17,940 nt of DNA from Thermococcus sp. Its GTDB lineage: Archaea > Methanobacteriota_B > Thermococci > Thermococcales > Thermococcaceae. A model generated the notes under the pieces. The model was given only the letters and a program-made list of their open reading frames with translations. It searched no databases and was not told the DNA's origin. Position numbers and translations under genes: made by a program. Shown here one piece after another: positions 1-6,454 of the stretch (position 1 is its first letter; each line of letters starts with the position of its first letter). The stretch covers positions 1 through 17,940 of the forward strand of contig JAMOTW010000189.1 of the NCBI GenBank assembly GCA_027062125.1, written 5' to 3'.

Positions 1-1585
1 CATCGACGAGATTGACGCAATAGCCCCGAAGAGGGAGGAAGTGGTCGGAGAGGTTGAGAAGCGTGTCGTCAGCCAGCTGTTGACTTTAATGGACGGCCTC
101 AAGGGGCGCGGTAAGGTCATAGTCATAGCCGCGACGAACAGGCCCGATGCCCTCGACCCGGCCCTCAGGAGACCCGGGCGCTTCGACAGGGAGATAGAGG
201 TTGGGGTTCCCGACAAGAAAGGCAGGAAGGAGATACTCCAGATACACACCAGGGGAATGCCCCTCGAGCCGGACTACGACAAGGAGACCGTTCTCAAGGT
301 TCTGAGAGAGCTGATGAAGAAGAAGGCCTTCGATGAGAACGCCCTGAGAAAGCTCTTCGAACTCGTTGAAAAGGCCAAGAACGAGGCAGAAGTGAAGGAG
401 CTCCTCAAAACCGAGAGCGAGGTTTACGCTGAGGTGAGGATGCGCCTCATAGACAGGATGCTCGACGAGATAGCCGAGAAGACCCACGGCTTCGTCGGCG
501 CCGACCTGGCCGCGCTCGCAAGGGAGGCCGCTATGGTCGTCCTGAGGAGGCTCATCAACGAGGGCAAGGTCAGCCCGGAGCAGGAGAGGATTCCACCAGA
601 GGTTCTCCAGGAGCTCCGCGTGAGGAAGGCGGACTTCTACGAGGCCCTCAAGATGGTGGACCCAAGCGCGCTCAGGGAAGTGCTAATCGAGATGCCGAAC
701 GTCCGCTGGGAGGACATCGGTGGACTGGAGGGTATAAAGCAGGAGCTTCGTGAGGCCGTTGAATGGCCCCTCAAGTACCCGAAGGCATTCCAGAGGCTGG
801 GGATAGAGCCCCCGAGGGGAATACTCCTCTACGGTCCGCCCGGAACCGGCAAGACGCTTTTGGCCAAGGCAGTGGCAACTGAGAGCGAGGCCAACTTCAT
901 AGGAATCCGCGGGCCGGAGGTTCTCTCCAAGTGGGTCGGTGAGAGCGAGAAGCGCGTGAGGGAAATCTTCAGGAAGGCTCGCCAGGCGGCTCCAACTGTG
1001 ATATTCATAGACGAGATTGACGCGATAGCACCCGCAAGGGGCATGGAGGGTGACCGCGTTACGGACAGGCTCATCAACCAGCTCCTCACCGAGATGGACG
1101 GCATCGAGAGGAACAGCGGCGTCGTAGTTATAGCGGCAACCAACAGGCCGGACATCCTCGACCCGGCCCTGCTGAGGCCAGGAAGGTTCGACAGGCTCAT
1201 ACTAGTTCCGGCGCCGGACGAGAAGGCCAGGCTCGAGATACTCAAAGTCCACACCAGGCGCGTTCCCCTCGCGGACGACGTTAATCTCAGGGAGCTCGCG
1301 AAGAAGACCGAGGGCTACAGCGGAGCGGACATCGAGGCCCTGGTGAGGGAAGCCGCGCTGATAGCGATGCGCAGGATAATGAAGGAACTGCCAGAGGAGC
1401 TCGTCGAGGAGGAGAGCGAGGAGTTCCTTGAGAAGCTCAGGGTTTCAAAGAGGGACTTTGAGGCCGCACTAAAGAAGGTGCGTCCAAGCATAACGCCCTA
1501 TATGGTCGAGTACTACAGGAACTTCGAGGAGAACAGGAAGCGCGGGAAGGAGAAGGCAAAGGGGCCGGACTACTACACCTTCTGA
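1..1585 (+). CDS. cdc48: CDC48/VAT-type AAA+ ATPase, 5'-truncated by window edge (copy 1)
   Basis: ATP-driven protein unfoldase/segregase of the CDC48/p97/VAT family, a cytosolic hexamer that extracts or unfolds proteins. The reading frame is open from base 2, inside the D1 Walker B motif (IDEIDAIAP), so the N-domain and D1 Walker A lie outside the window; a GTG at 41 is internal and not a start. D1 arginine fingers (RRPGRFD) are visible. A variable linker follows, then D2 with GPPGTGKT near 834-857, Walker B VIFIDEID near 1000-1023 and a second RPGRFD. The end differs from copy 2 at 15516: it is 11 codons longer and finishes in an aromatic, basic tail ending DYYTF. A pyrimidine-rich tract right after the stop (1586-1597) may terminate transcription. 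Family assignment is certain; any partner (20S proteasome or other) is inference. Confidence 0.96.
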   Translation, partial: IDEIDAIAPKREEVVGEVEKRVVSQLLTLMDGLKGRGKVIVIAATNRPDALDPALRRPGRFDREIEVGVPDKKGRKEILQIHTRGMPLEPDYDKETVLKVLRELMKKKAFDENALRKLFELVEKAKNEAEVKELLKTESEVYAEVRMRLIDRMLDEIAEKTHGFVGADLAALAREAAMVVLRRLINEGKVSPEQERIPPEVLQELRVRKADFYEALKMVDPSALREVLIEMPNVRWEDIGGLEGIKQELREAVEWPLKYPKAFQRLGIEPPRGILLYGPPGTGKTLLAKAVATESEANFIGIRGPEVLSKWVGESEKRVREIFRKARQAAPTVIFIDEIDAIAPARGMEGDRVTDRLINQLLTEMDGIERNSGVVVIAATNRPDILDPALLRPGRFDRLILVPAPDEKARLEILKVHTRRVPLADDVNLRELAKKTEGYSGADIEALVREAALIAMRRIMKELPEELVEEESEEFLEKLRVSKRDFEAALKKVRPSITPYMVEYYRNFEENRKRGKEKAKGPDYYTF

Positions 1586-1597
1586 TTCTTTCTTTTC
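1586..1597 (+). terminator. T-rich terminator candidate after cdc48 copy 1
   Basis: A pyrimidine run of nine T and three C begins directly after the TGA stop and precedes the next gene's TATA box. Archaeal RNA polymerase often terminates at T-rich tracts without a hairpin. The assignment rests on position and composition only. Confidence 0.4.
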
Positions 1598-1605
1598 GGA
1601 AAAAG

Positions 1606-1612
1606 TTTTATA
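1606..1612 (+). promoter_or_regulatory. TATA box of the PRC-barrel gene
   Basis: TTTTATA preceded by a purine-rich AAAAG that could act as BRE. It lies about 50 bases upstream of the ATG at 1659, which predicts a transcript start near 1634 and a short leader holding the GAGGGGTG ribosome binding site at 1645-1652. Confidence 0.55.
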
Positions 1613-1658
1613 CGTTGGTGCCCAATTGCTTACACGATTAAACCGAGGGGTGGCGAAA

Positions 1659-1991
1659 ATGGTCAAGATAATGGCTTCCAAGCTTAGGGACGTTGAACTG
1701 ATAACCGACACCGGTGTGAGGCTCGGCTGGGTCTACGACCTCAGCTTCGACGAGGAGACCGGTGATATTCTTGTGATAGTTGCCGAGCCCGACGAGGACC
1801 TCGACACCAGCGAGTTCGTCACGGATCACGAGGGTCTGCTCCTCATCCCGGTCAGCGCGGTGAAGAGCATCGGAGAGGTCATAATCATAGACTCGACCAA
1901 GCTCGCGGTCAAGTCGAAGCTCAGGAGACCGGTCGCCGTCAAGGAGAAGGTGACCGGAACCGAAGAGCAGTCCACCGGCGGCGGACTTTAA
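1659..1991 (+). CDS. Single-domain PRC-barrel protein
   Basis: 110-residue small beta-rich protein of the archaeal PRC-barrel family. The pattern KLRDVELITDTGVRLGWVYD, followed by acidic loops, then LLLIPVSAVKSIGEVIII, is the usual PRC-barrel layout; the C-terminal about 25 residues look flexible and basic/polar. The ATG at 1659 is chosen because GAGGGGTG ends six bases upstream; the frame extends back to a TTG at 1626 with no ribosome site, and an ATG at 1671 is a weaker alternative. It has its own TATA box and converges on the metallophosphoesterase, sharing four bases. Known PRC-barrel roles are ribosome maturation (RimM), photosynthetic reaction centres and, in archaea, cell division (CdpB). 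Which applies here is unknown. Confidence 0.88.
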   Translation: MVKIMASKLRDVELITDTGVRLGWVYDLSFDEETGDILVIVAEPDEDLDTSEFVTDHEGLLLIPVSAVKSIGEVIIIDSTKLAVKSKLRRPVAVKEKVTGTEEQSTGGGL

Positions 1992-2695
1992 ACCCCGTCG
2001 TACAGCCTCTCAGCGAGGAAGCGCGGGAGGCCGGCTTCCAATATCTTTCTGGCCGCTTCTTCCACCTCGTACTCCACCCTGTAGAACCCGACGTTATCTG
2101 GGAACTCTGCCTCAGTGTCTATCATCGCGTAGGCCGCCCTCCAGTCCCCATCGCGGGGCTGGCCGACACCGCCGGGGTTGATTATCCTCCTGCCGTCTAT
2201 CACCCTCAGCATCGGCACGTGGGTGTGGCCGAGGAGGAGGTCGTCCTGCCTCACGTAGCTCAGGATTGCCCTTAGCTCTTCGTCGGAGTACCAGGGGAAT
2301 ACGTACTCGTCCAGGGGTGCCCGCGGCGAGCCGTGGATGAGGAGGTAGCTCCTGCCGGTATCGTCGGTAAAGAACTGTCTAACCGGAAGCCTTCTGAGGA
2401 ACTCAAGGTTCTCGATCGTCATCACCCGCTGGTGCCACCTCACCGCCTGCCTCGCGTAGGGGTTGAAGCCCCACTCCGCGCCGAAGGCTATCGCGTTGTC
2501 GTGGTTGCCCCGGACGCAGAGGAAGGTTCTCTTCTCCATCTGCTTCCGGACGAACTCCACGACCTCGTTTGGCGAAGCCCCGTAGCCGACCAGGTCCCCC
2601 ATGCAGAGAACTGCGTCGGCGCGCTTTATCTCCTTCCACACCGCCTTCAGCGCCTCCAGGTTGGAGTGGATGTCGGAGATGAGGGCGATGAGCAT
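1988..2695 (-). CDS. YfcE/MJ0936-like metallophosphoesterase
   Basis: 235-residue calcineurin-like phosphoesterase, cytosolic, expected to bind two metal ions and hydrolyse phosphodiesters or phosphomonoesters; the substrate cannot be read from the sequence. Metal-binding motifs are complete and in order: DIH (D8, H10), GD (D34), GNHD (N64-D66), the histidine in LIHG (H121) and GHTH (156-159). Length suits the compact archaeal/bacterial YfcE-type family. The start is the ATG at 2695, the only one giving a full first beta strand with the D-x-H motif. Upstream on this strand are a TATA box and an inverted repeat that reaches to two bases from the ATG. The stop overlaps the stop of the convergent PRC-barrel gene. 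It is not obviously co-transcribed with acdA, which lies upstream on the same strand with 95 bases between. Confidence 0.93.
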   Translation of the reverse strand: MLIALISDIHSNLEALKAVWKEIKRADAVLCMGDLVGYGASPNEVVEFVRKQMEKRTFLCVRGNHDNAIAFGAEWGFNPYARQAVRWHQRVMTIENLEFLRRLPVRQFFTDDTGRSYLLIHGSPRAPLDEYVFPWYSDEELRAILSYVRQDDLLLGHTHVPMLRVIDGRRIINPGGVGQPRDGDWRAAYAMIDTEAEFPDNVGFYRVEYEVEEAARKILEAGLPRFLAERLYDGV

Positions 2696-2696
2696 G

Positions 2697-2725
2697 GCAC
2701 TTCCCCAGAGCTATCTGGGAAGTGC
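2697..2725. promoter_or_regulatory. Inverted repeat over the metallophosphoesterase start site
   Basis: Perfect 9-base arms GCACTTCCC (2697-2705) and GGGAAGTGC (2717-2725). After one unpaired C the pairing continues as AGA/TCT around a GCTA loop. It lies between the minus-strand TATA box (2729-2735) and the ATG (2695), covering the predicted transcript start. This is the place where archaeal repressors such as Phr bind. It could also fold in the leader and mask the weak GGGGAAG ribosome site. Confidence 0.5.
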
Positions 2726-2728
2726 ACG

Positions 2729-2735
2729 TTAAAAA
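2729..2735 (-). promoter_or_regulatory. TATA box of the metallophosphoesterase gene
   Basis: Minus-strand TTTTTAA about 35 bases upstream of the ATG at 2695, predicting a transcript start near 2708 and a leader of about 13 bases. Confidence 0.5.
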
Positions 2736-2790
2736 CACTTGCCGGAAGAACCGGATGGCGAACCGAAGAATTGGAAGAAATGGAAGGAAA

Positions 2791-4185
2791 TCACTCCTTC
2801 TTCTGCCTGGCCTTCCAGTTGCTCCAGCGGTAGAGCGCTGCCAGAGCCTTTATGGCCCTCTCCGGCTCCGGATAGGCCGGAATTCCTTCCTCGTTGAGCA
2901 TGTCGATGGCTTCCTTGGCCTCTATGCCGCCGACGATGGCAACGACGAGGGGCTTCTTCCTACCGCTCTCGTTGTACTCGCGGATGACTATCTTGGCCAG
3001 GTCGCGCGGGTCGAGCACAGCGGTCTGGCAGTAGAGGACGGCTATGGCGTGCATGTTCGGGTTGGCGAGTGCGTCGCGAACGGCACCCTCGTAGGCCTCG
3101 GCGCCCGCCATACCGGTGAGGTCGACCGGGTTCTTGTAGGAACCGAAGGGTGGCATGTGGTTGGCGAAGACCTTGAGGTCCTCGAGGTTGTCGTAGAGGT
3201 GCAGTCCCTCCTCCTCGGCCGCGTCGGTGGCCATAACTCCGATTCCGCCACCGTTGGTGAGGATGACAACGTTCTCGCCAGCAGGCTCCGGAAGGTTGCT
3301 CAGAGTCCTGGCCCAGTCGAAGGCCTCGCCTATGGTAAGGGCACGGAGAACGCCGCTCTGCTTGAAGGCGGCCTCGTATATCTTGTCGGCACCGGCGAGT
3401 GAACCGGTATGGCTCGCGGCGGCCTTGGCACCGCGCTCGCTCCTTCCGGCCTTGATGATGATAATCGGCTTCTCCTTGCTGACCTCCTTGGCGACCTCCA
3501 TGAAGCGCCTTCCGTCCTTGACGCCCTCCATGTAGATGAGTATCGCCTTGGTGTTGTCGTCGGTCTTGAAGAACTCGAGCAGGTCAGCATCGTCGATGTC
3601 GCTCTTGTTTCCGACGCTGACGACGGCAGAGAGGCCGACCTTCTCAAGGATGGTCCAGCCCATGAGGGCTATTCCGAGCGCTCCGCTCTGGCTGATGAGA
3701 GCCAGGTTGCCCGGCATGACGTCGGTCGGGCCGAAGGTGGCGTTCATCTTGGCGGGGGTGTAGACGACGCCGAAGATGTTCGGGCCGAGGATCCTCATGC
3801 CGTACTTGTGGGCGGTCTCGACTATCTGCCTCTCGACCTTCTTACCCTCCTCGCCGAGCTCACCGAAGCCGGAGCTGATTATCGGAAGAACCTTGACGCC
3901 CTTCTTTCCGGCCTCCTCAACGACCTGCGGAACGAACTTGGCAGGAACGACGATGACGGCCATGTCAACCTCGTCCGGGACGTCGAGGATGCTCTTGTAG
4001 GACTGAAACTTCCTTCCGTTTATCTCTATCTCAACGCCCTTGATGTTGATCGGGTATATCTTGCCATCGTAGCCGTACTCAACGAGGTTTTTCATAACGG
4101 CGTATCCTATCTTGCCCGGTTTTTCAGAAGCGCCGATGACGGCGATGCTCTTGGGTCTGAAGAGAGCCTCCAGGTTTCCATCCAT
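2791..4185 (-). CDS. acdA: Acetate-CoA ligase (ADP-forming) alpha subunit
   Basis: 464-residue alpha subunit of ADP-forming acetyl-CoA synthetase (ACD), which converts acetyl-CoA, ADP and phosphate to acetate, CoA and ATP. In Thermococcales this is a main substrate-level phosphorylation step at the end of sugar and peptide fermentation. An N-terminal CoA-binding Rossmann domain (LFRPKSIAVIGASEKPGKIG) is followed by two succinyl-CoA-ligase-like domains. AASHTGSLAG carries the histidine (H259 from this start) that is phosphorylated in the family. Length fits separate alpha subunits (about 460); the ATP-grasp beta subunit is not in this window, as in Pyrococcus furiosus where the two genes are apart. 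The ATG at 4185 is chosen because GAGGTGAT lies five bases upstream; a GTG at 4194 overlaps that ribosome site. Isoform ACD-I is favoured by resemblance, but substrate range cannot be read directly. Confidence 0.95.
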   Translation of the reverse strand: MDGNLEALFRPKSIAVIGASEKPGKIGYAVMKNLVEYGYDGKIYPINIKGVEIEINGRKFQSYKSILDVPDEVDMAVIVVPAKFVPQVVEEAGKKGVKVLPIISSGFGELGEEGKKVERQIVETAHKYGMRILGPNIFGVVYTPAKMNATFGPTDVMPGNLALISQSGALGIALMGWTILEKVGLSAVVSVGNKSDIDDADLLEFFKTDDNTKAILIYMEGVKDGRRFMEVAKEVSKEKPIIIIKAGRSERGAKAAASHTGSLAGADKIYEAAFKQSGVLRALTIGEAFDWARTLSNLPEPAGENVVILTNGGGIGVMATDAAEEEGLHLYDNLEDLKVFANHMPPFGSYKNPVDLTGMAGAEAYEGAVRDALANPNMHAIAVLYCQTAVLDPRDLAKIVIREYNESGRKKPLVVAIVGGIEAKEAIDMLNEEGIPAYPEPERAIKALAALYRWSNWKARQKKE

Positions 4186-4235
4186 CTCAATCACCTCACC
4201 TGAATGAAAGTTACAGTTTCACGTCCGTAAAACGA

Positions 4236-4243
4236 GTTATAAC
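4236..4243 (-). promoter_or_regulatory. TATA box of acdA
   Basis: GTTATAAC preceded on the minus strand by a purine-rich GAAAA that suits a BRE. It is about 54 bases upstream of the ATG at 4185, which leaves a leader of about 27 bases containing the GAGGTGAT site. Confidence 0.55.
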
Positions 4244-4340
4244 TTTTCTCTTCTCGTTTTGACGATAACCGAATCGACGGACGTTAAAAGAACCGAAGGT
4301 TGGACACCGTTGATTCGGAACCCGTTCAGGAATTCCAAAA

Positions 4341-4348
4341 TTTTATTA
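4341..4348 (+). promoter_or_regulatory. TATA box of the first PsiE-like gene
   Basis: TTTTATTA in an AT-rich stretch, 36 bases upstream of the GTG at 4384. It predicts a transcript start near 4368, which rules out the upstream TTG at 4300 as the true start. Confidence 0.5.
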
Positions 4349-4383
4349 ATCCCAACACCCAAACCACTGATTCAGGCGATAGC

Positions 4384-4845
4384 GTGAGAACTTTTGGAAG
4401 CAGGGCCGAGAGAAGGGCACTCCGGCTGCTGAGCATTCTCTTCGACTTCGTCGTGATAGCCCTGGGTACACTGACCATGCTCTACGTCGTCAGGATGATA
4501 TGGGACCTCGCGATAAACTCGCTCATACACTTTGCCCCCGAAGATGCCCTCCAGAGCATAGTTCTCATCCTGATATTCCTTGAGATCTTCGAGATAATCG
4601 TCATGTACATCATCTACCACCACGTCCCGATGAAAAACGTCGTGGAGATAGGCGTGCTGGCGCTCGTGAAGGAGCTCCTCATAACACTCGACCTCACGGA
4701 ACTCGGCTGGCAGGTGCTCCTCGGCATGGCGGCCCTTATAGCCGCGATGGGCTGGGTTTACACGCGGGAGAGAAGGAGGGAGGATGAACACGAACACTTC
4801 CTGATCGAACATGGGAGGGAGGAACTCATCGATCTCATGGAGTAA
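4384..4845 (+). CDS. PsiE-like four-helix membrane protein (first of a tandem pair)
   Basis: 153-residue integral membrane protein resembling the phosphate-starvation-inducible PsiE family. Four hydrophobic segments are visible, in order: FDFVVIALGTLTMLYVVRMI, the segment around IVLILIFLEIFEIIVMYII, the segment around EIGVLALVKELLITL, and LLGMAALIAAMGWVYT. A short charged cytoplasmic tail with FLIEHGRE follows. The frame is open from a TTG at 4300, but the TATA box at 4341-4348 lies downstream of that codon; the GTG at 4384, preceded by GGCGAT, is the most plausible start and matches the second copy's length. The biochemical role is unknown even for the bacterial family. A paralogue follows 64 bases downstream with its own promoter. 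Confidence 0.82.
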   Translation: MRTFGSRAERRALRLLSILFDFVVIALGTLTMLYVVRMIWDLAINSLIHFAPEDALQSIVLILIFLEIFEIIVMYIIYHHVPMKNVVEIGVLALVKELLITLDLTELGWQVLLGMAALIAAMGWVYTRERRREDEHEHFLIEHGREELIDLME

Positions 4846-4871
4846 GAGTTCTCCAGTTGCCCACCGGAAGA

Positions 4872-4879
4872 TTTTTAAT
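4872..4879 (+). promoter_or_regulatory. TATA box of the second PsiE-like gene
   Basis: TTTTTAAT, about 30 bases upstream of the ATG at 4910. The predicted transcript start near 4899 falls beside the palindrome at 4884-4897, so the gene has its own promoter rather than only read-through from the first copy. Confidence 0.55.
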
Positions 4880-4883
4880 CTAG

Positions 4884-4897
4884 TTAGGCAAACCTAA
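4884..4897. promoter_or_regulatory. Palindrome TTAGG-N4-CCTAA between TATA box and start codon
   Basis: Perfect 5-base inverted repeat (4884-4888 and 4893-4897) with a CAAA spacer, placed just downstream of the TATA box where a repressor would block polymerase recruitment. TTAGG/CCTAA half-sites are typical of DtxR/IdeR-family metalloregulators, so a metal-responsive operator is possible. The first PsiE-like gene lacks this element. The regulator is not in the window. Confidence 0.45.
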
Positions 4898-4909
4898 TTC
4901 GGTGGGGGT

Positions 4910-5350
4910 ATGGCAAGGGAGCCCAGCGTGGTTGAGACCATCATAATGAACTGGCTGAGCGTTCTCTTTGATCTAGTCGTAATAACCCTGGGCACGCTCA
5001 CAATGGGCTACGTGATATACCTAATCTGGATGCTTTTCACGACGTCCCTGCACCACTTCGATGTGGAGCTAGTCCTCCATCAGATCGTGCTCATCATCAT
5101 CTTTCTCGAAATTTTCGAGCTCCTTGCTATGTACGTCAAGGAGCACCACGTCAGCATGAGAAACGTCGTTGAGCTCGGCGTTCTCGCAATGGTTAGGAAG
5201 ATAGTAATCACCCTCGACTACACAGAGATACCCTGGACAACGCTCCTCGGCATTGCCTCCCTCATCTTCGTCATGGGCTGGATATACGTTCAGGAGCGGA
5301 GGAGAGTAACTTCCCACGAGGAGTTTCTCATTGAGCGTGGGAGAAAGTGA
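4910..5350 (+). CDS. PsiE-like four-helix membrane protein (second of a tandem pair)
   Basis: 146-residue paralogue of the preceding membrane protein, with the same plan: FDLVVITLGTLTMGYVIYLI, the segment around IVLIIIFLEIFELLAMYV, the conserved HHVSMRNVVELGVLAMVRK stretch before a third segment, then LLGIASLIFVMGWIYV and a tail with FLIERGR. Sequence shared by the two copies clusters in helices 1, 2 and 4 and in the HHV-M-NVVE loop, which marks the likely functional core. The ATG at 4910 follows a G-rich ribosome site (GGTGGGGG, 4901-4908) at unusually short spacing. It has its own TATA box and a palindrome overlapping the predicted transcript start. Role unknown; phosphate or metal response is inferred only from family name and operator shape. 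Confidence 0.85.
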   Translation: MAREPSVVETIIMNWLSVLFDLVVITLGTLTMGYVIYLIWMLFTTSLHHFDVELVLHQIVLIIIFLEIFELLAMYVKEHHVSMRNVVELGVLAMVRKIVITLDYTEIPWTTLLGIASLIFVMGWIYVQERRRVTSHEEFLIERGRK

Positions 5351-5363
5351 GTCGGGTAAAACC

Positions 5364-5370
5364 CTAAATA
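5364..5370 (+). promoter_or_regulatory. TATA-like box of fen1
   Basis: CTAAATA about 37 bases upstream of the ATG at 5404, giving a predicted start near 5393 and a very short leader. It is a weak match to consensus, supported mainly by position. Confidence 0.35.
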
Positions 5371-5403
5371 CTTCCGTGCACTCTTCTCACTTAGGTGGTG
5401 TGG

Positions 5404-6429
5404 ATGGGCGTACAGATAGGCGAGCTCGTTCCGAGGAAGGAGATAGAACTGGAGAACCTCTACGGGAGAAAAGTTGCCATCGACGCGTTCAACGCGATAT
5501 ACCAGTTCCTCTCGACCATAAGGCAGCGCGACGGGACACCGCTCATGGACTCCCGCGGGAGGATAACCTCCCACCTCAGCGGCCTCTTCTATAGGAACAT
5601 CAACCTCATGGAGGCCGGAATAAAGCCAGCGTACGTTTTCGACGGGAAGCCCCCGGAGTTCAAGAGGAAGGAGATAGAGAAGAGGAGAGAAGCGAGGGAA
5701 GAGGCCGAGGAGAAGTGGCACGAGGCCCTCGAGAGGGGCGACCTCGAGGAGGCGAAGAAGTACGCGATGCGCGCAACCAGGGTCAATGAGCAACTGATAA
5801 ACGACGCCAAGAGACTTCTTGAGCTCATGGGGATACCCGTAATTCAGGCGCCGAGCGAGGGCGAGGCCCAGGCCGCGTACATGGCCGCTAAAAAGAAGGT
5901 CTACGCCTCCGCCAGCCAGGACTACGACTCGCTCCTCTTCGGCGCGCCAAAGCTGGTGAGGAACCTCACGATAACCGGCAGGAGAAAGCTCCCCGGAAAG
6001 AACGTCTACGTCGAGGTGAAGCCCGAGTTGGTGGTTCTGGAGGAGGTTCTCAGGGAGCTGGGCATAGACAGGGAGAAGCTCATCGAGATGGCGATTCTGG
6101 TCGGAACCGACTACAACCCCGGCGGGATAAAGGGTATCGGACCGAAGAAGGCCCTGACGATAGTCAAAAGGAGCAAGGACCCCCTAAAGAAGTACCAGAA
6201 GGAGGGCGAGGTCGACCTCTACGCGATAAAGGAGTTCTTCCTCAATCCGCCGGTCACGGACGACTACGAGCTGAAGTGGCGCGAGCCGGACGAGGAGGAA
6301 ATCCTCAAGTTCCTCTGTGACGAGCACGACTTCAGCGAAGAGCGCGTTAAGAACGGCCTCGAAAGGCTGAAGAAGGCGGTAAAGGCAGGAAAGCAGGCAA
6401 CGCTGGAAAGCTGGTTCGGGAGGGGCTGA
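5404..6429 (+). CDS. fen1: Flap endonuclease 1
   Basis: 341-residue structure-specific 5' nuclease that removes RNA/DNA flaps during Okazaki-fragment maturation and base-excision repair. The start is the ATG at 5404, giving the conserved MGVQIGELVP terminus needed in the active site; the frame extends back to a GTG at 5395 inside the AGGTGGTG ribosome site. All metal-binding acids are present at family positions: D27, D80, E152, E154, D173, D175 and D236. A helical arch follows D80 (residues about 85-130) and a helix-hairpin-helix region (GIKGIGPKKAL) follows D236. The C-terminal PIP box QATLESWF (331-338) is for PCNA binding. Length matches Pyrococcus FEN1 (about 340). It converges on tfb with 25 bases between stops. 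Confidence 0.98.
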   Translation: MGVQIGELVPRKEIELENLYGRKVAIDAFNAIYQFLSTIRQRDGTPLMDSRGRITSHLSGLFYRNINLMEAGIKPAYVFDGKPPEFKRKEIEKRREAREEAEEKWHEALERGDLEEAKKYAMRATRVNEQLINDAKRLLELMGIPVIQAPSEGEAQAAYMAAKKKVYASASQDYDSLLFGAPKLVRNLTITGRRKLPGKNVYVEVKPELVVLEEVLRELGIDREKLIEMAILVGTDYNPGGIKGIGPKKALTIVKRSKDPLKKYQKEGEVDLYAIKEFFLNPPVTDDYELKWREPDEEEILKFLCDEHDFSEERVKNGLERLKKAVKAGKQATLESWFGRG

Positions 6430-6454
6430 GCCGCCCCAATTTTATCCATAGGTT

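Noticed and set aside
2728..2736. GTTAAAAAC resembling half of a SurR redox-regulator site (GTT-N3-AAC)
   Set aside because: The third GTT element is missing on either side, and the sequence is adequately explained as the TATA region of the metallophosphoesterase gene.
3409..4203. A 264-codon open frame on the plus strand opposite acdA
   Set aside because: Low-complexity Leu/Asp/Val/Gly translation typical of antisense frames; acdA on the other strand is certain.
4300..4383. A longer start (TTG at 4300) for the first PsiE-like gene
   Set aside because: The only good TATA box lies downstream of it at 4341-4348, and the extra 28 residues are polar and absent from the paralogue.
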